The notes: generated by a model from the sequence alone, not told the origin. Shown: positions 7,662 through 15,758, counted from the stretch's first letter. The stretch is DNA of 58,751 bases from Streptomyces sp. (GCF_019510245.1 NZ_JAEKKT010000155.1:1-58751), one strand, 5' to 3'. Program-made: numbers and translations.

Positions 7662-8096
7662 CTACTCGTACTTGCCAGCAGCTTCGCTGTGCAGGGCGGC
7701 GAGGTGACCGGCCCAACTGTTCTGAGCCAGGGCGGCCCATTGGGTGGCGGTGTTTCTGCGAATCCCGAAGAGGTCGCACATGATGATCGGCGGAAGTTCA
7801 CCGGCCATGCCGAACAACGCCGTGATGCGGGCCGCGAGGGTGGGCAGGCGGTGCTTCGGGAGCTGCGCCGCCGGACCTCCATGGCTTCGCGGGCGGCCGG
7901 CGAGACGGCCCGGGAGAAGAAGCTCCTTGTGCTCGCTGTCGGGCAGGGCTCCCACCGCCGAGTGCCTTCGGCCCTCAGCGATCCGTCGTTCGATGAGACG
8001 AGCCGGCGTCGGCGGCAGGAGCACGGGGTTCTTGCCGAAGGTGAAGTAGGCGCCGGTGTCGTCCTCGTGCAGAGCCGTACCGCGACGGATCGTCAA
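7662..8096 (-). pseudogene. C-terminal fragment of an integrase/recombinase-like mobile protein
   Basis: The minus-strand frame from TTG 8096 (no good ribosome binding site) to the stop at 7662 has HEDDTGAYFTFGKNPVLLPP at its start and LPPIIMCDLFGIRRNTATQW near its end. This D-G-A-Y-x-T-x-x-x-x-P-V-L-L-P-P pattern, followed by a helix-turn-helix-like segment D-L-F-G-I-x-x-x-T-A-x-x-W, is what I recall from the C-terminal part of actinobacterial recombinase-type proteins of integrated elements. The frame is blocked upstream by the emfourin gene's stop region, so the N-terminal two thirds are missing. It marks another breakpoint between the synthetase region and the protease locus. Confidence 0.45.
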
Positions 8097-8123
8097 CCCT
8101 GGTTGAGAGAAGCCCTGCTCGGC

Positions 8124-8399
8124 TCAGAAGCCCTCCCCGAGGACCCGCTCGACCAGCTGGAGCTCGCTCTCGGTCAGTCCGGGGTCCGTGAACTCGACCG
8201 GGGGCTGGTCGTCCACGGTCAGCGTGTAGTGGTAGGCGTCGGGTACGCCCGGCCCGGCTGGGGGCCGGGCGTCCGGCTCGGCGAGGACCTGGTGCGCGAG
8301 CCGTTCCAGCTCCGCCCCGTCGGTCCGGCCGGAGGTGTCCGTGTCGGCCCGACGGGGCATGCCGAGCAGGCCACCGCTTCTGATCAGCCGGATGTGCAT
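8124..8399 (-). CDS. Emfourin-type protealysin inhibitor
   Basis: The 91-aa protein starts MHIRLIRSGGLLGMPRRADT and ends with a segment DPGLTESELQLVERVL. This is the pattern of emfourin, the small cytoplasmic protein inhibitor encoded next to protealysin-like M4 proteases: a beta-strand H-I-R-L-x-R-S-G-G-x-x-G, then a T-V-D-D-x-P-x-x-x-x-F-x-D strand and a final helix. The start at 8399 has GAGG 9 bases upstream, and this GAGG overlaps the stop region of the protease gene (TGA 8411-8413). The two genes are therefore translationally coupled. The context confirms the role: the inhibitor keeps the co-expressed protease inactive in the cell. Confidence 0.85.
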   Translation of the reverse strand: MHIRLIRSGGLLGMPRRADTDTSGRTDGAELERLAHQVLAEPDARPPAGPGVPDAYHYTLTVDDQPPVEFTDPGLTESELQLVERVLGEGF

Positions 8400-8410
8400 G
8401 TCGCTGGACC

Positions 8411-9439
8411 TCACACGCCGACGGCCCGCCACGCGTCTTCCACCGCGACCAGCTCGCTCCCCGAGTTGTAGAGCCGCTTGGCGGTGTTCGCCGTGGCATC
8501 CGCGAACTGACGGAAGGTGCAGTCCTGGGGGAGCTGACCGGAGGTCATCGTCTCGTACCAGATACGTCCGGCCTTCTCCCAGGCGAAGCCGCCGATGGCG
8601 ATCGCGGTCAGGTAGAAGGCGTGGTTGGGGATGCCCGAGTTGAAGTGCACACCGCCGTTGTCGCTCCTGGTGTGGATGTAGTCGGTCATGTGCTTCGGCT
8701 GCGGGTCCTTGCCGCCCAGCTTCGGGTCGTCGAACGCCGAACCCGGGTCCCTCATGGACCGCAGAGCCTGGCCGCGCACCGCCGGCGTGAACAGGCCGGC
8801 CCCGATCAGCCAGTCGGCCTGAGCGGCGGTCTGCTGCCGCCCGTACTGCTTCACGAGCGAGCCGAAGACGTCTGAGACCGATTCGTTCAGAGCCCCGGCC
8901 TCGTCCTGGTAGACGAGGCCGGCGGTGTACTGCGTGACCCCGTGGAAGAGTTCGTGGGCGGGAATGTCGACGACGAGGGTGAAGTCGTTGAACACGAGAC
9001 CGTCACCGTCCCCGAAGATCATCTGGCTTCCGTTCCAGAGCGCGTTGTTGAACCGGCGACGATAGTGGACCGTCCCGTCGAGGGGCAGGTTGGCGTCGTC
9101 GATGGAGTGGCGCTCGTAGACCTTCTCGAAGAACGTGAAGGTGAGACCGAGGCTTTCGTAGGCACGGTTGACGGTGCCGTCGAGCGCGGGGGCCTGACCT
9201 TCTCCTCTGGCCTCGGTGCCGGGCAGGGCCGTGCTGTTGCCGGCGTCGTAGACCGTCCGTTCCAGGTCGAACCGCGTGGGCGGGGCGGGTGCCGTCAGGC
9301 TCGGTGTGTCGATCCGGTTCTGCCGGAAGCCGGCGGCGACGGAGAGCGTTTCCCGGGCGGCCTCGCGGACGTCGGGATGGTCCGCCTCGGCCAGCTTTTC
9401 GAGGATGTACGGCGGGAGGATGCCGCAGACGGCGCGCAT
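8411..9439 (-). CDS. M4 (thermolysin/protealysin-like) metalloprotease
   Basis: The 342-aa protein has a short propeptide beginning CGILPPYILEKLAE (residues ~5-18), as in protealysins. The catalytic domain carries the zinc motif HELFH near residue 160 (canonical HExxH, with Phe in the fourth position), the downstream zinc ligand in ALNESVSDVFG, and the catalytic His region GVHFNSGIPNHAFYL. No signal peptide is present, which is normal for protealysin-like enzymes, so export, if any, is by an unknown route. The start at 9439 has AAGGAGGG upstream. The next gene is its emfourin inhibitor. A long palindrome (9484-9507) lies about 45 bases upstream of the start codon. Confidence 0.93.
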   Translation of the reverse strand: MRAVCGILPPYILEKLAEADHPDVREAARETLSVAAGFRQNRIDTPSLTAPAPPTRFDLERTVYDAGNSTALPGTEARGEGQAPALDGTVNRAYESLGLTFTFFEKVYERHSIDDANLPLDGTVHYRRRFNNALWNGSQMIFGDGDGLVFNDFTLVVDIPAHELFHGVTQYTAGLVYQDEAGALNESVSDVFGSLVKQYGRQQTAAQADWLIGAGLFTPAVRGQALRSMRDPGSAFDDPKLGGKDPQPKHMTDYIHTRSDNGGVHFNSGIPNHAFYLTAIAIGGFAWEKAGRIWYETMTSGQLPQDCTFRQFADATANTAKRLYNSGSELVAVEDAWRAVGV

Positions 9440-9483
9440 GGGAGTCCCTCCTTGGAAGGGAGCGGGTTGTCCGAGGAGAGTCA

Positions 9484-9507
9484 CGAGTCCCCTGCGCAGG
9501 GGACTCG
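9484..9507. promoter_or_regulatory. 24-bp perfect palindrome upstream of the M4 protease gene
   Basis: The two 12-base halves (CGAGTCCCCTGC and its reverse complement) meet without a spacer, centred at 9495/9496, 45 bases from the protease start codon. As DNA it could be an operator; as RNA it would form a strong hairpin in the 5' leader. Nothing in the sequence identifies the regulator. Confidence 0.45.
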
Positions 9508-9659
9508 GAGCGAGGGGCCGCGTTTTCACGCAGCCGCAAAAGTCCCGTACTTCTTATTCTGCGCCGGTAGGCGGAGTTGCGCGCGCGGAACGTGGCTTCG
9601 CGAGACCCGGCGAGTGTGGGCCGGCCTCACTCTGCTCAACGTCCCCCTCCGACAGGGCT

Positions 9660-9699
9660 GGGCGTCGGCGGCGGACCTTTTCGTCCGCCGCCGACGCCC
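9660..9699 (-). terminator. Strong terminator between the 144-aa gene and the M4 gene
   Basis: A perfect 17-bp stem (9660-9676 with 9683-9699) encloses a 6-base loop. It lies 12 bases beyond the stop of the 144-aa gene and upstream of the protease leader. It has no long T-run. Its position fits termination of the tyrosinase transcript, insulating the two minus-strand operons from each other. Confidence 0.6.
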
Positions 9700-9711
9700 G
9701 TGCGTGCCGGA

Positions 9712-10146
9712 TCAGCCGTCCCGCTTGACCGCGAGGAAGCCGGCTGTCTGGCCGGCCGGTGCCAGGTCGGGACCGCTGCCGTGGTCCGCTGCACGCAACA
9801 CGGTCCCGGCCAGGGTCGGCCGCTGGTTCACTCCCGTCGGCCAGTGCGGGAGGATGATGCCGTCGTACTCGTAGTGGAAGTCCCGGATGGCCGTGTCCGG
9901 CTGTCCTTTGCCGGTCAGCGTGAAGTGCACGAGGGGCCCGTTCGCGGCCTTCCCGGTGATGTCCATCGCGAGGAAGTCATCGGGTGCGTCGGAGAAGACC
10001 AAGGCTCCGCTGATCGCCCCGCCGGGCTCCACCGTCAGCCTCAGCTCCAGCTGGGCGAACCGCAGCCGGTTGAAGTCGTCCACTGGCTCGGGTAGGTCGA
10101 GGAAGCTTCGGTAGGTGTAGCTTCCGGCCAGGTCTGCTGCGTCCAT
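9712..10146 (-). CDS. Unknown 144-aa protein encoded directly after tyrosinase
   Basis: I do not recognise the family. The protein is acidic and predicted to be mostly beta strand (for example LELRLTVEPGGAISGALVFS and HFHYEYDGIILPHW-type strands), with no signal peptide, Cys pair or membrane segment, so it may be a small beta-barrel. It begins 19 bases after the tyrosinase stop at 10166 and ends before a strong terminator, so it is the last gene of a two-gene operon. By position it could be a tyrosinase partner (the Streptomyces melC1 caddie is a comparable neighbour), but it shows none of the His residues or Tat signal of MelC1. Confidence 0.6.
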   Translation of the reverse strand: MDAADLAGSYTYRSFLDLPEPVDDFNRLRFAQLELRLTVEPGGAISGALVFSDAPDDFLAMDITGKAANGPLVHFTLTGKGQPDTAIRDFHYEYDGIILPHWPTGVNQRPTLAGTVLRAADHGSGPDLAPAGQTAGFLAVKRDG

Positions 10147-10165
10147 TCCGGCCTCCGTGGCTCGG

Positions 10166-11647
10166 TCAGGTCGTGCTCAGGGAGATGCTGCCGATACGGG
10201 GACGCGAGTCGGGCGGTGGCGTCGGCGCGGCCGCGAGGGCGTGTGCCTCCCTCTCGGCGTCGGGCGGTGGCGGACCGAGCGGAGCCGGTGTCACCACGAC
10301 CGGCGGAATGCCCTCGCCGTCCCAGAGACCCAGCTGGCGCAGCTGGGTCAGGTGCTCGGTGATGTCGAACTTGAAGGTGAGCCCTCCACCGCCGTGATGG
10401 TGGACGTTGGCACCGACCGCGCCGAAGAAGTGCACGTGGCCGATGAAGTACGGCCCGTCCGGGTCGAGGTCCTCTTCATGGTCGGGGCGGGCGCCGACGA
10501 AGACGCGGTAGTTCGTCTGGGGCGGCGCGTCGGCTCGTACGTCGTCCAGGGTGAGGACGGCGCGGTTCGGTGTCTGCGGTGAGGCGGCCTCCGGCAGGGC
10601 CTCGGCGCGGGCGCCGGGCTCGGGGATCAGGGGGACGGCGACGGTGTCCGGGCCCAGGTCGGTCGGGCCGGAGGTGGCCGCCACCTGCTCCGGCGGGGGG
10701 TCGATGCCCGCCGCCAGCATGGCGACCAGCCGGTCGGGCGGCTTCAGACCGATGCCGTCCGTCAGCGACTCGTAGACGTACCCGAGTGCCTCCTCGGACT
10801 GAAGGTCCTCGGACTTGAATGTGACCTGGTTGCCCTGTGCGTTGCGGAAGGTGTGGGTGAAGCCGAGCCAGTCCGCGTCCGTCGGGTTCTTGTGCCCGGA
10901 GTTGGCCGCGATCCAGGCGGCCCAGAGACGGTCGATGTTGGCGTGGTGCAGCCAGAAGATGGGGTCCCGGGGCGAGAAGAACTGCGACATCACCCCTCCC
11001 ACGTAACCGTGGATGAGATTGTGCGGCTGCATCTCCAGCAGACCGGACTGCCCGTTGCTGTGGAGCAGATGGCTGTCGGTGTACTCGCTGCCGAACTCTG
11101 TCACGCCGGTGAAGCGCGGTGCCTGCATGGCCTTGTACGGGTTGACCTCGGCCCATCCGACGGAAGCTCCCAGGGCGGCACCCGGGCTGCGATCGGGCTC
11201 CGCCAGGAACAGCGGGTTGTCCCCTTCGCCGTCGGGCCAGTCCGGACTGCGGAACGCGCCCGGCAGGCGACGGCATTCCTGGGATTCCGGGCTGTCCGGG
11301 TCGCCGTTCGTCACTCGGGTGTAGTTCCAGTACGGCAGTGCCCAGTCGTCGGGACCGCTCAGCTCGTTCCGGATGACGTCGCGCACGATCTCCTCGAAGC
11401 ACAGGATGTAGGCGCGGTGCCAGGGCAGGAAGAACCAGCCGCCGTGCGGACAGTTGTTCCATTCCGGGTTGGGGCCGGGGTTTTCCGCTTTCTCGCCGTG
11501 GATGTTGGCCTGCCAGAGCCAGCTGGTCGGATCACTCTCCTGCCTGCCCTGCATCTTCTGTACCGCTCGGGCGTACCAGAGGAGTTGGCCGTCCCAGATG
11601 TCCGTCATTTTCGTTGTGTCACGACGCACTCGAGCCGCTTGGGCCAT
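10166..11647 (-). CDS. Tyrosinase/polyphenol-oxidase-family type-3 copper enzyme
   Basis: The 493-aa enzyme would oxidise phenols or catechols with a binuclear copper site. The CuA ligands lie in NIHGEK, CPHGGWFFLPWHRAYILCFE (His and WHR). The CuB ligands are QPHNLIHGY and DPIFWLHHANIDRLW. All six expected His residues are present. It is much longer than the ~270-aa MelC2 tyrosinases. The extra ~180 residues at the C-terminus carry a beta-barrel-like segment (NYRVFVGARP, YFIGHVHFFG, LTFKFDITEHL) reminiscent of plant polyphenol oxidase KFDV domains, which can cover the active site. There is no Tat or Sec signal. The start at 11647 has GGAAGGG upstream. A CsoR-like palindrome 100 bases upstream suggests copper control. 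Confidence 0.9.
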   Translation of the reverse strand: MAQAARVRRDTTKMTDIWDGQLLWYARAVQKMQGRQESDPTSWLWQANIHGEKAENPGPNPEWNNCPHGGWFFLPWHRAYILCFEEIVRDVIRNELSGPDDWALPYWNYTRVTNGDPDSPESQECRRLPGAFRSPDWPDGEGDNPLFLAEPDRSPGAALGASVGWAEVNPYKAMQAPRFTGVTEFGSEYTDSHLLHSNGQSGLLEMQPHNLIHGYVGGVMSQFFSPRDPIFWLHHANIDRLWAAWIAANSGHKNPTDADWLGFTHTFRNAQGNQVTFKSEDLQSEEALGYVYESLTDGIGLKPPDRLVAMLAAGIDPPPEQVAATSGPTDLGPDTVAVPLIPEPGARAEALPEAASPQTPNRAVLTLDDVRADAPPQTNYRVFVGARPDHEEDLDPDGPYFIGHVHFFGAVGANVHHHGGGGLTFKFDITEHLTQLRQLGLWDGEGIPPVVVTPAPLGPPPPDAEREAHALAAAPTPPPDSRPRIGSISLSTT

Positions 11648-11747
11648 GGTTCTGCCCTTCCGGTGAGGGGAAGCCGCCGCGCGCCACTCAGTACTGGCCG
11701 AGGTGCGGGCGGGAGAGTGCGGCAACGCATGAAGGGCGTGCCGCGCA

Positions 11748-11763
11748 TACCCCGATCGGGGTA
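11748..11763. promoter_or_regulatory. CsoR-like (copper-responsive) operator upstream of tyrosinase
   Basis: TACCCCGATCGGGGTA is a perfect 16-bp palindrome of the form TACCC-N-GGGTA, the general shape described for actinobacterial CsoR repressor sites. It lies 100 bases upstream of the start codon of a copper enzyme. The palindrome is directly seen; binding by CsoR is inference. Confidence 0.5.
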
Positions 11764-11764
11764 A

Positions 11765-12286
11765 TCACTTCCAGCATCGCATCCGACAACGGGCACGCAA
11801 CTCAACCGCGCGTGGATCGCGAGGTTCGTCGGGGAACTTGCGGATCACGAGGTGAGCCACATCGCCGCCCTCGACCCTGCCCGGTTCGGCGTGGCCCAAT
11901 GCGGTCTCGGGCCGGCGCACCCGGTAGCGGAGATGCGTCACGTTTCGATCCTCGAGCCGTCGGGCGAGGTCGAGTTCGTTGTGCTCGCTGCCCAGGTGGT
12001 CGAACAGCCGTCGACCGTCCCCGAGGAGGACCGGAACCAGGTGGACCTCCATCTCGTCCACCTGCCCGGCTCGGAGAAGTGCCCGGGCCGCACCAAGGTG
12101 TTCAACGCGGATGAGTTCGCCAAGAGGGTTTCCGTCGCCTTCGCCGGTGCGGAGTCCCCGGCGATCGGTAGTAGGAGCGGTCGGCCGCCCCTGCCGGGCG
12201 GGCGAGTGACAGCAGGTGCTTGAGGAGATGTTGTTGAACGCCCTTACGAGCAGGGCGTCCGGGACGTACCGCAGAAGCCAGATCAA
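11765..12286 (-). pseudogene. RibD/dihydrofolate-reductase-like protein, C-terminal remnant
   Basis: A minus-strand frame contains VEHLGAARALLRAGQVDEME followed by HLVPVLLGDGRRLFDHLG and a last strand VTHLRYRV. This Gly/Asp-Glu-x-x-x-x-x-x-P-V-L-L-G-x-G-x-x-L-F pattern is the end of the RibD C-terminal (DHFR-like) domain found in many small actinobacterial reductases. The preceding ~50 residues do not match, and the NADPH-binding first half is missing. Nothing resembling the family follows upstream. A frameshift or deletion near 12130 is likely. It has no expected function. Confidence 0.55.
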
Positions 12287-12347
12287 CGTCTCTCAGAAGC
12301 GCCGAACTTGCCGGCTGCCGGACTCGTTACGATCCGGGTCCTTGCCG

Positions 12348-13283
12348 TCAGCCGGCTGGGAAGTAATGGCCGTTGTCCAGATCGGCGAGCAGGCCGGGCC
12401 GGGTGGGTTCCCAGCCGAGGGTCCGGCGGGTGATGAGGTTGGACGCCGGGTAGCTCTGCGTGGCGATATTCGTGAGGAACCCGAAGTACCCCGGCGTCAT
12501 CAGGGCATCGTCGGGAACGCTCGCGGCGGGCACGCCCAGGCGGCCGGCGATGGCCTCGGCGATGTCGCGGAACGGGATACCCCCGTCCTCGACCGCGTGC
12601 CAGTACTTGCCGGCCGGACCCCTCTCCAGCGCCAGGCGGAACAAGGTGGCGGCATCGCGGATGTGCACGGCGTTCCACAGGTTCGCGCCGTCGCCGTGGT
12701 AGCCGATGAACCCCTTTTCCTTCGCGAGCGCGATCAGCATGGGGAGGAAGCCGGCACGATCGGTCGTGCTGTGCGCGATGTTGGCGATCCGCACGACCGA
12801 AGACCGAACCCCCTGCTCGGCGAGGTCGACGACGGCCCTTTCCACGACGTTGCGGACCCGCAGGGTGCCCCTGTGCTCCTCGCCGGCGGGGAGAGCCGGG
12901 TCCTCCTCGGTGGCCGGCCGCTCCAGGTTCCCGGGCGAGCCTATGCTTCCCGCCGTGACCAGCGGCTTTCCGGTTCCCGCGAGTGCCTCGCCGTAGGCGA
13001 GCATGATCGGGAGCTCTGCAGCGGCCACGGCGTCCATCCCGCCGGCGGGCAGCAGATCCTGCCTGTGGGCGACGTGGATGACGCCATCGGAGCCCGCGGC
13101 TGCCTCCTTGAGCCCGTCGAGATCCTCAAGGTCACCGCGACGCACCTTCGCGCCGAGCGCGGACAGGGCCGCCGCGGAAGCGTCCGACCGGGCCAGGCCG
13201 GTGACCTCGTGCCCGGCGGCGATGAGTTCGGGGATGATGTAGGAACCGGAATGGCCGGTCCCCCCAGCGACGAATACGCGCAT
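12348..13283 (-). CDS. NAD(P)-dependent epimerase/dehydratase-type extended SDR
   Basis: The 311-aa protein opens with a Rossmann fold: VFVAGGTGHSGSYIIPEL (GxxGxxG, residues ~3-20), then DLEDLDGL, the Asp-containing loop. Middle segments are HVAHRQDLLPAGG and AGSIGSPGN, and C-terminal parts are typical of plant-reductase-like atypical SDRs. No clear catalytic Tyr-x3-Lys is seen, so it may be a binding or reductase-type member rather than an epimerase. The start at 13283 has AAGGA upstream. It lies downstream of the F420-reductase-like gene on the same strand with a 90-base gap, and both are divergent from a LysR regulator that likely controls them. The substrate is unknown. Confidence 0.8.
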   Translation of the reverse strand: MRVFVAGGTGHSGSYIIPELIAAGHEVTGLARSDASAAALSALGAKVRRGDLEDLDGLKEAAAGSDGVIHVAHRQDLLPAGGMDAVAAAELPIMLAYGEALAGTGKPLVTAGSIGSPGNLERPATEEDPALPAGEEHRGTLRVRNVVERAVVDLAEQGVRSSVVRIANIAHSTTDRAGFLPMLIALAKEKGFIGYHGDGANLWNAVHIRDAATLFRLALERGPAGKYWHAVEDGGIPFRDIAEAIAGRLGVPAASVPDDALMTPGYFGFLTNIATQSYPASNLITRRTLGWEPTRPGLLADLDNGHYFPAG

Positions 13284-13373
13284 CAAACTGTCCTTGTGAG
13301 GTTGGGCGAGGGTCTTCCCGTGCCGTAAGTGAACGGGCGTAATGCGGCACGAGAGGTGGTGGTAGGGGTGCAC

Positions 13374-14006
13374 TCAGCCGAGAAGGGTGATACCGAGGGA
13401 GAAATTGGCGTGCTTGACGGAGTGGTTCATGAGGCCCAGCTCCAGCAAACCGACGTTCTCCAGCGCCCGCGCCATGAACAGATCCCCGGTGTCCCAGGCA
13501 CGCAGCCCCAGGCTCTCGACGAACGCCGACACGCGTGCCTTCGCCTGCGCGTCGTCGCCGGCGATGAACACGTCCAACTGACGACCCTCGGCCGGGCCGA
13601 CCGCCAGAACGTGGGAGAACAGGGTGTTGAACGCCTTCACGACATGCGCTCCGGCGGGCGCGGCCTGGGCGATCTCCTGTGCGCCGGAACTGTCGTCGGG
13701 GATGACAAACCCCTTGAAATCGGGGGTGACGGGATTGGTGACGTCGATGATGACCTTGCCCTGCAGCGCGTCCCCGTACTCCCTCACCACCGCCGCCGCG
13801 CCGGCGTACGGCACGGCGAGGACAACGATGTCCCCGGCCGGGGCGGCGCCGGCCGTCCCGACCGTGGCGCCCCCGAGCGCGGCGGCCAATTCCCTGGTCC
13901 TGACCGGGTTACGGCCGATGATCTCGACGGCGTTGCCGCCGGCGAGCGCCCGCGCGGCCAGGGCGCGGGCCACGTTCCCCAGGCCGATGATGCTGATGCT
14001 GCTCAT
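13374..14006 (-). CDS. NADPH-dependent F420 reductase-like / NAD(P)-binding oxidoreductase
   Basis: The 210-aa protein begins SSISIIGLGNVARALAARAL, a compact Rossmann dinucleotide site, followed by EIIGRNPVR and VVLAVPYAGAAAV. A central segment KAFNTLFSHVLA aligns with the KAFNT signature of the F420:NADP reductase (F420_oxidored) family, and DVFIAGDD follows. The family transfers hydride between NADPH and F420 or small substrates. It is first in a minus-strand pair with the SDR at 12348 and divergent from lysR at 14287. The intergenic region carries palindromes that could be the LysR operator. Confidence 0.85.
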   Translation of the reverse strand: MSSISIIGLGNVARALAARALAGGNAVEIIGRNPVRTRELAAALGGATVGTAGAAPAGDIVVLAVPYAGAAAVVREYGDALQGKVIIDVTNPVTPDFKGFVIPDDSSGAQEIAQAAPAGAHVVKAFNTLFSHVLAVGPAEGRQLDVFIAGDDAQAKARVSAFVESLGLRAWDTGDLFMARALENVGLLELGLMNHSVKHANFSLGITLLG

Positions 14007-14137
14007 GGGTGTGCCTGCTTTCTGAAGCTGGACAGAACGTCATGCCCCCTCGTGGTTGACGGTCGTCTCGTCGACGCCGTCGAATGACGCGATGGGCGGC
14101 GGTCAATTCCTGGTGTGCTCATTCTGGGCCTGGACCC

Positions 14138-14205
14138 TGCCTTCACATTCCGACGCCGAATTCCTGCGCCGAATTCGCCCGGGCCCCATTAGGCGCCTAT
14201 TCAGG
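14138..14205. promoter_or_regulatory. Candidate LysR operator region between the oxidoreductases and lysR
   Basis: The region has a perfect 10-bp palindrome TAGGCGCCTA (14190-14199) inside ATT...ATT context, and a direct repeat of GCCGAATTC within 14154-14177. LysR regulators usually bind a T-N11-A site between divergent genes. Both signals sit in the 280-base divergent gap, nearer to lysR. No direct evidence ties them to this regulator. Confidence 0.35.
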
Positions 14206-14286
14206 CTGCCATTGGCCCGAGTGGGTGTCCAAGACCTCTTTCAACCGTGGTGATACCTTGGAGGCATCACCGGACCGGGAGGTGCC

Positions 14287-15198
14287 ATGGATCTGGACCT
14301 GCGCAAACTGCGTTACTTCGTCGCCGTGGCCGACCAGTTGCATTTCGGCCGCGCCGCCGACGAGTTGCATATCGCACAGCCGGTGCTCAGTCGGCAGATC
14401 CGCGCGCTCGAGCAGGATCTCGGCGCCTCGCTGTTCACCAGGGACCGCCATGGCGTAGCGCTGACCGACGCGGGCCGACAACTGCTGGCCGACGTCGGTC
14501 CGCTGCTCGCCTCCGCGCACGCGGTCCGCCGCCGGGTGTCCGTGGCTGCCCGCGGCGGCCGACGGCTGGTGGTCGGTTTCCGGGCCGGCATCCCGGTCAT
14601 CCCGGCGGCGCGGGCGTTCGAGGCTCAGCACCCGGACGTGGTCGTGGACGTGCAGCGGATCGAATCGGACGACCAGGCCCCGATGCTGCTCGACGGCCGC
14701 ATCGACGTCGGCTATGTGCGGCTGCCCGTCGACGAGGCCGGCCTGCGCGTCACCCCGCTGTACACGGAGCCGCGGGTGGCGGTGCTGCCTGCCGGTCACC
14801 GGTTGGCCGGCCAGGAGGAGGTCACCGAGGCCGACCTGGCCGGCGAACCGCTGGTCTGGCATGCCGACCCGAGCACGCAGCCCACCAGGCGCCCGCACCC
14901 CAATGCCGGGTACCAGGTGCGCGGGGTGGACGAGACGCTCGAGCATGTCGCGGCCGGCCGGGGCATCTCGTTCCTGGCCCGTTCGGTGACCGTGTTCTAC
15001 TCACATCCGGACGTCATCTATGTGCCCATCCCGGATCTGGCGCCCGAACAGGTGTGCCTCGCGGTGGCGGCGTCGCGCATCTCGCCGCTGGTCGACGACT
15101 TCTGCACCGCGGCTCAGGCGACGGCCCAGATCACAGCAGAATGCGGGAACCATGAAATGTGGCAGCTTGCAAGCGATGCCGTTTCAGAGCACGGTTGA
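14287..15198 (+). CDS. LysR-family transcriptional regulator
   Basis: The 303-aa protein has the N-terminal winged helix (residues 1-60: LRKLRYFVAVADQLHFGRAA, then the recognition helix HIAQPVLSRQIRALEQ). A linker helix and the effector-binding domain follow (LVVGFRAGIPVIPAARAFEA, RIDVGYVRLPVDEAGL). The start ATG 14287 follows GGGAGGTGCC. It faces the F420-reductase-like/SDR pair and probably regulates it in response to an unknown ligand. The last ~20 residues (AECGNHEMWQLASDAVSEHG) look unusual for the family, and the next ~190 bases are empty, so the 3' end may have been altered by a junction. Confidence 0.92.
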   Translation: MDLDLRKLRYFVAVADQLHFGRAADELHIAQPVLSRQIRALEQDLGASLFTRDRHGVALTDAGRQLLADVGPLLASAHAVRRRVSVAARGGRRLVVGFRAGIPVIPAARAFEAQHPDVVVDVQRIESDDQAPMLLDGRIDVGYVRLPVDEAGLRVTPLYTEPRVAVLPAGHRLAGQEEVTEADLAGEPLVWHADPSTQPTRRPHPNAGYQVRGVDETLEHVAAGRGISFLARSVTVFYSHPDVIYVPIPDLAPEQVCLAVAASRISPLVDDFCTAAQATAQITAECGNHEMWQLASDAVSEHG

Positions 15199-15392
15199 GC
15201 AGTCCGACTGAGAACATCAGCGCAACAGGGGCGCGCCGCCACAGCAATGGTGAAGGCATGGAGTTCGAGGGGGGGCGGAGGGACCGTCCTGGCTTAGCAG
15301 ATCCGGATGATCTCGTGGGGTGCGGGCCGCGGTCAGGTGGTGGGTGCGGCCCGGCAGTGCGGGCGAGTGCGCGCATGCCGCATTGCGGCCTT

Positions 15393-15758
15393 TCAGTCCC
15401 GCGGTGCCACGCGGATACGGTTCCCGTCAGGATCGGCTGCGAGGAACGTCAGCCCGAACCCCGCATCGTGGGGCTCCTGCAGGATCGTGACGCCCTTGGA
15501 CTGCCACTGCTTGAAGATCGCATTGACCTTGTCGGGCCCACCGTCGATGGCCAGGCAGACCTCACTGGTACGTGGGACGTCCGCTGACAGATCCTCGAAC
15601 TGGTCAGACCACAGAGCGAGGTCAGCGCCTGGCCCGAGGTCGAAGGTGATGTATCCCGGCGTCTCGAACGACGGCCTCATGTCGAGGAGGTCGCCGTAGA
15701 AGCGCGCTGCGGCGGGAGCGTCGTTCACATAGACGATGGACACGACGGATGTGGGCAT
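15393..15758 (-). CDS. VOC-superfamily (glyoxalase/bleomycin-resistance fold) protein
   Basis: The 121-aa protein has the paired beta-alpha-beta-beta-beta modules of the VOC fold: VVSIVYVNDAPAAARFYGDL at the N-terminus and LTFLAADPDGNRIRV at the C-terminus. Members are metal-dependent lyases, dioxygenases or drug-binding proteins. The metal-binding His/Glu set is not clearly complete, so this may be a ligand-binding member. The gene is divergent from a WYL-domain regulator at 15851 with a 92-base gap carrying an inverted repeat, so the regulator probably controls it. Start 15758 (ATG) has GAGAAGGAAC upstream. Confidence 0.88.
   Translation of the reverse strand: MPTSVVSIVYVNDAPAAARFYGDLLDMRPSFETPGYITFDLGPGADLALWSDQFEDLSADVPRTSEVCLAIDGGPDKVNAIFKQWQSKGVTILQEPHDAGFGLTFLAADPDGNRIRVAPRD

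Noticed and set aside
7975..8499. Minus-strand open frame overlapping emfourin
   Set aside because: It is a shifted frame of the protease/emfourin genes, Arg/Gly-rich and without a ribosome binding site.
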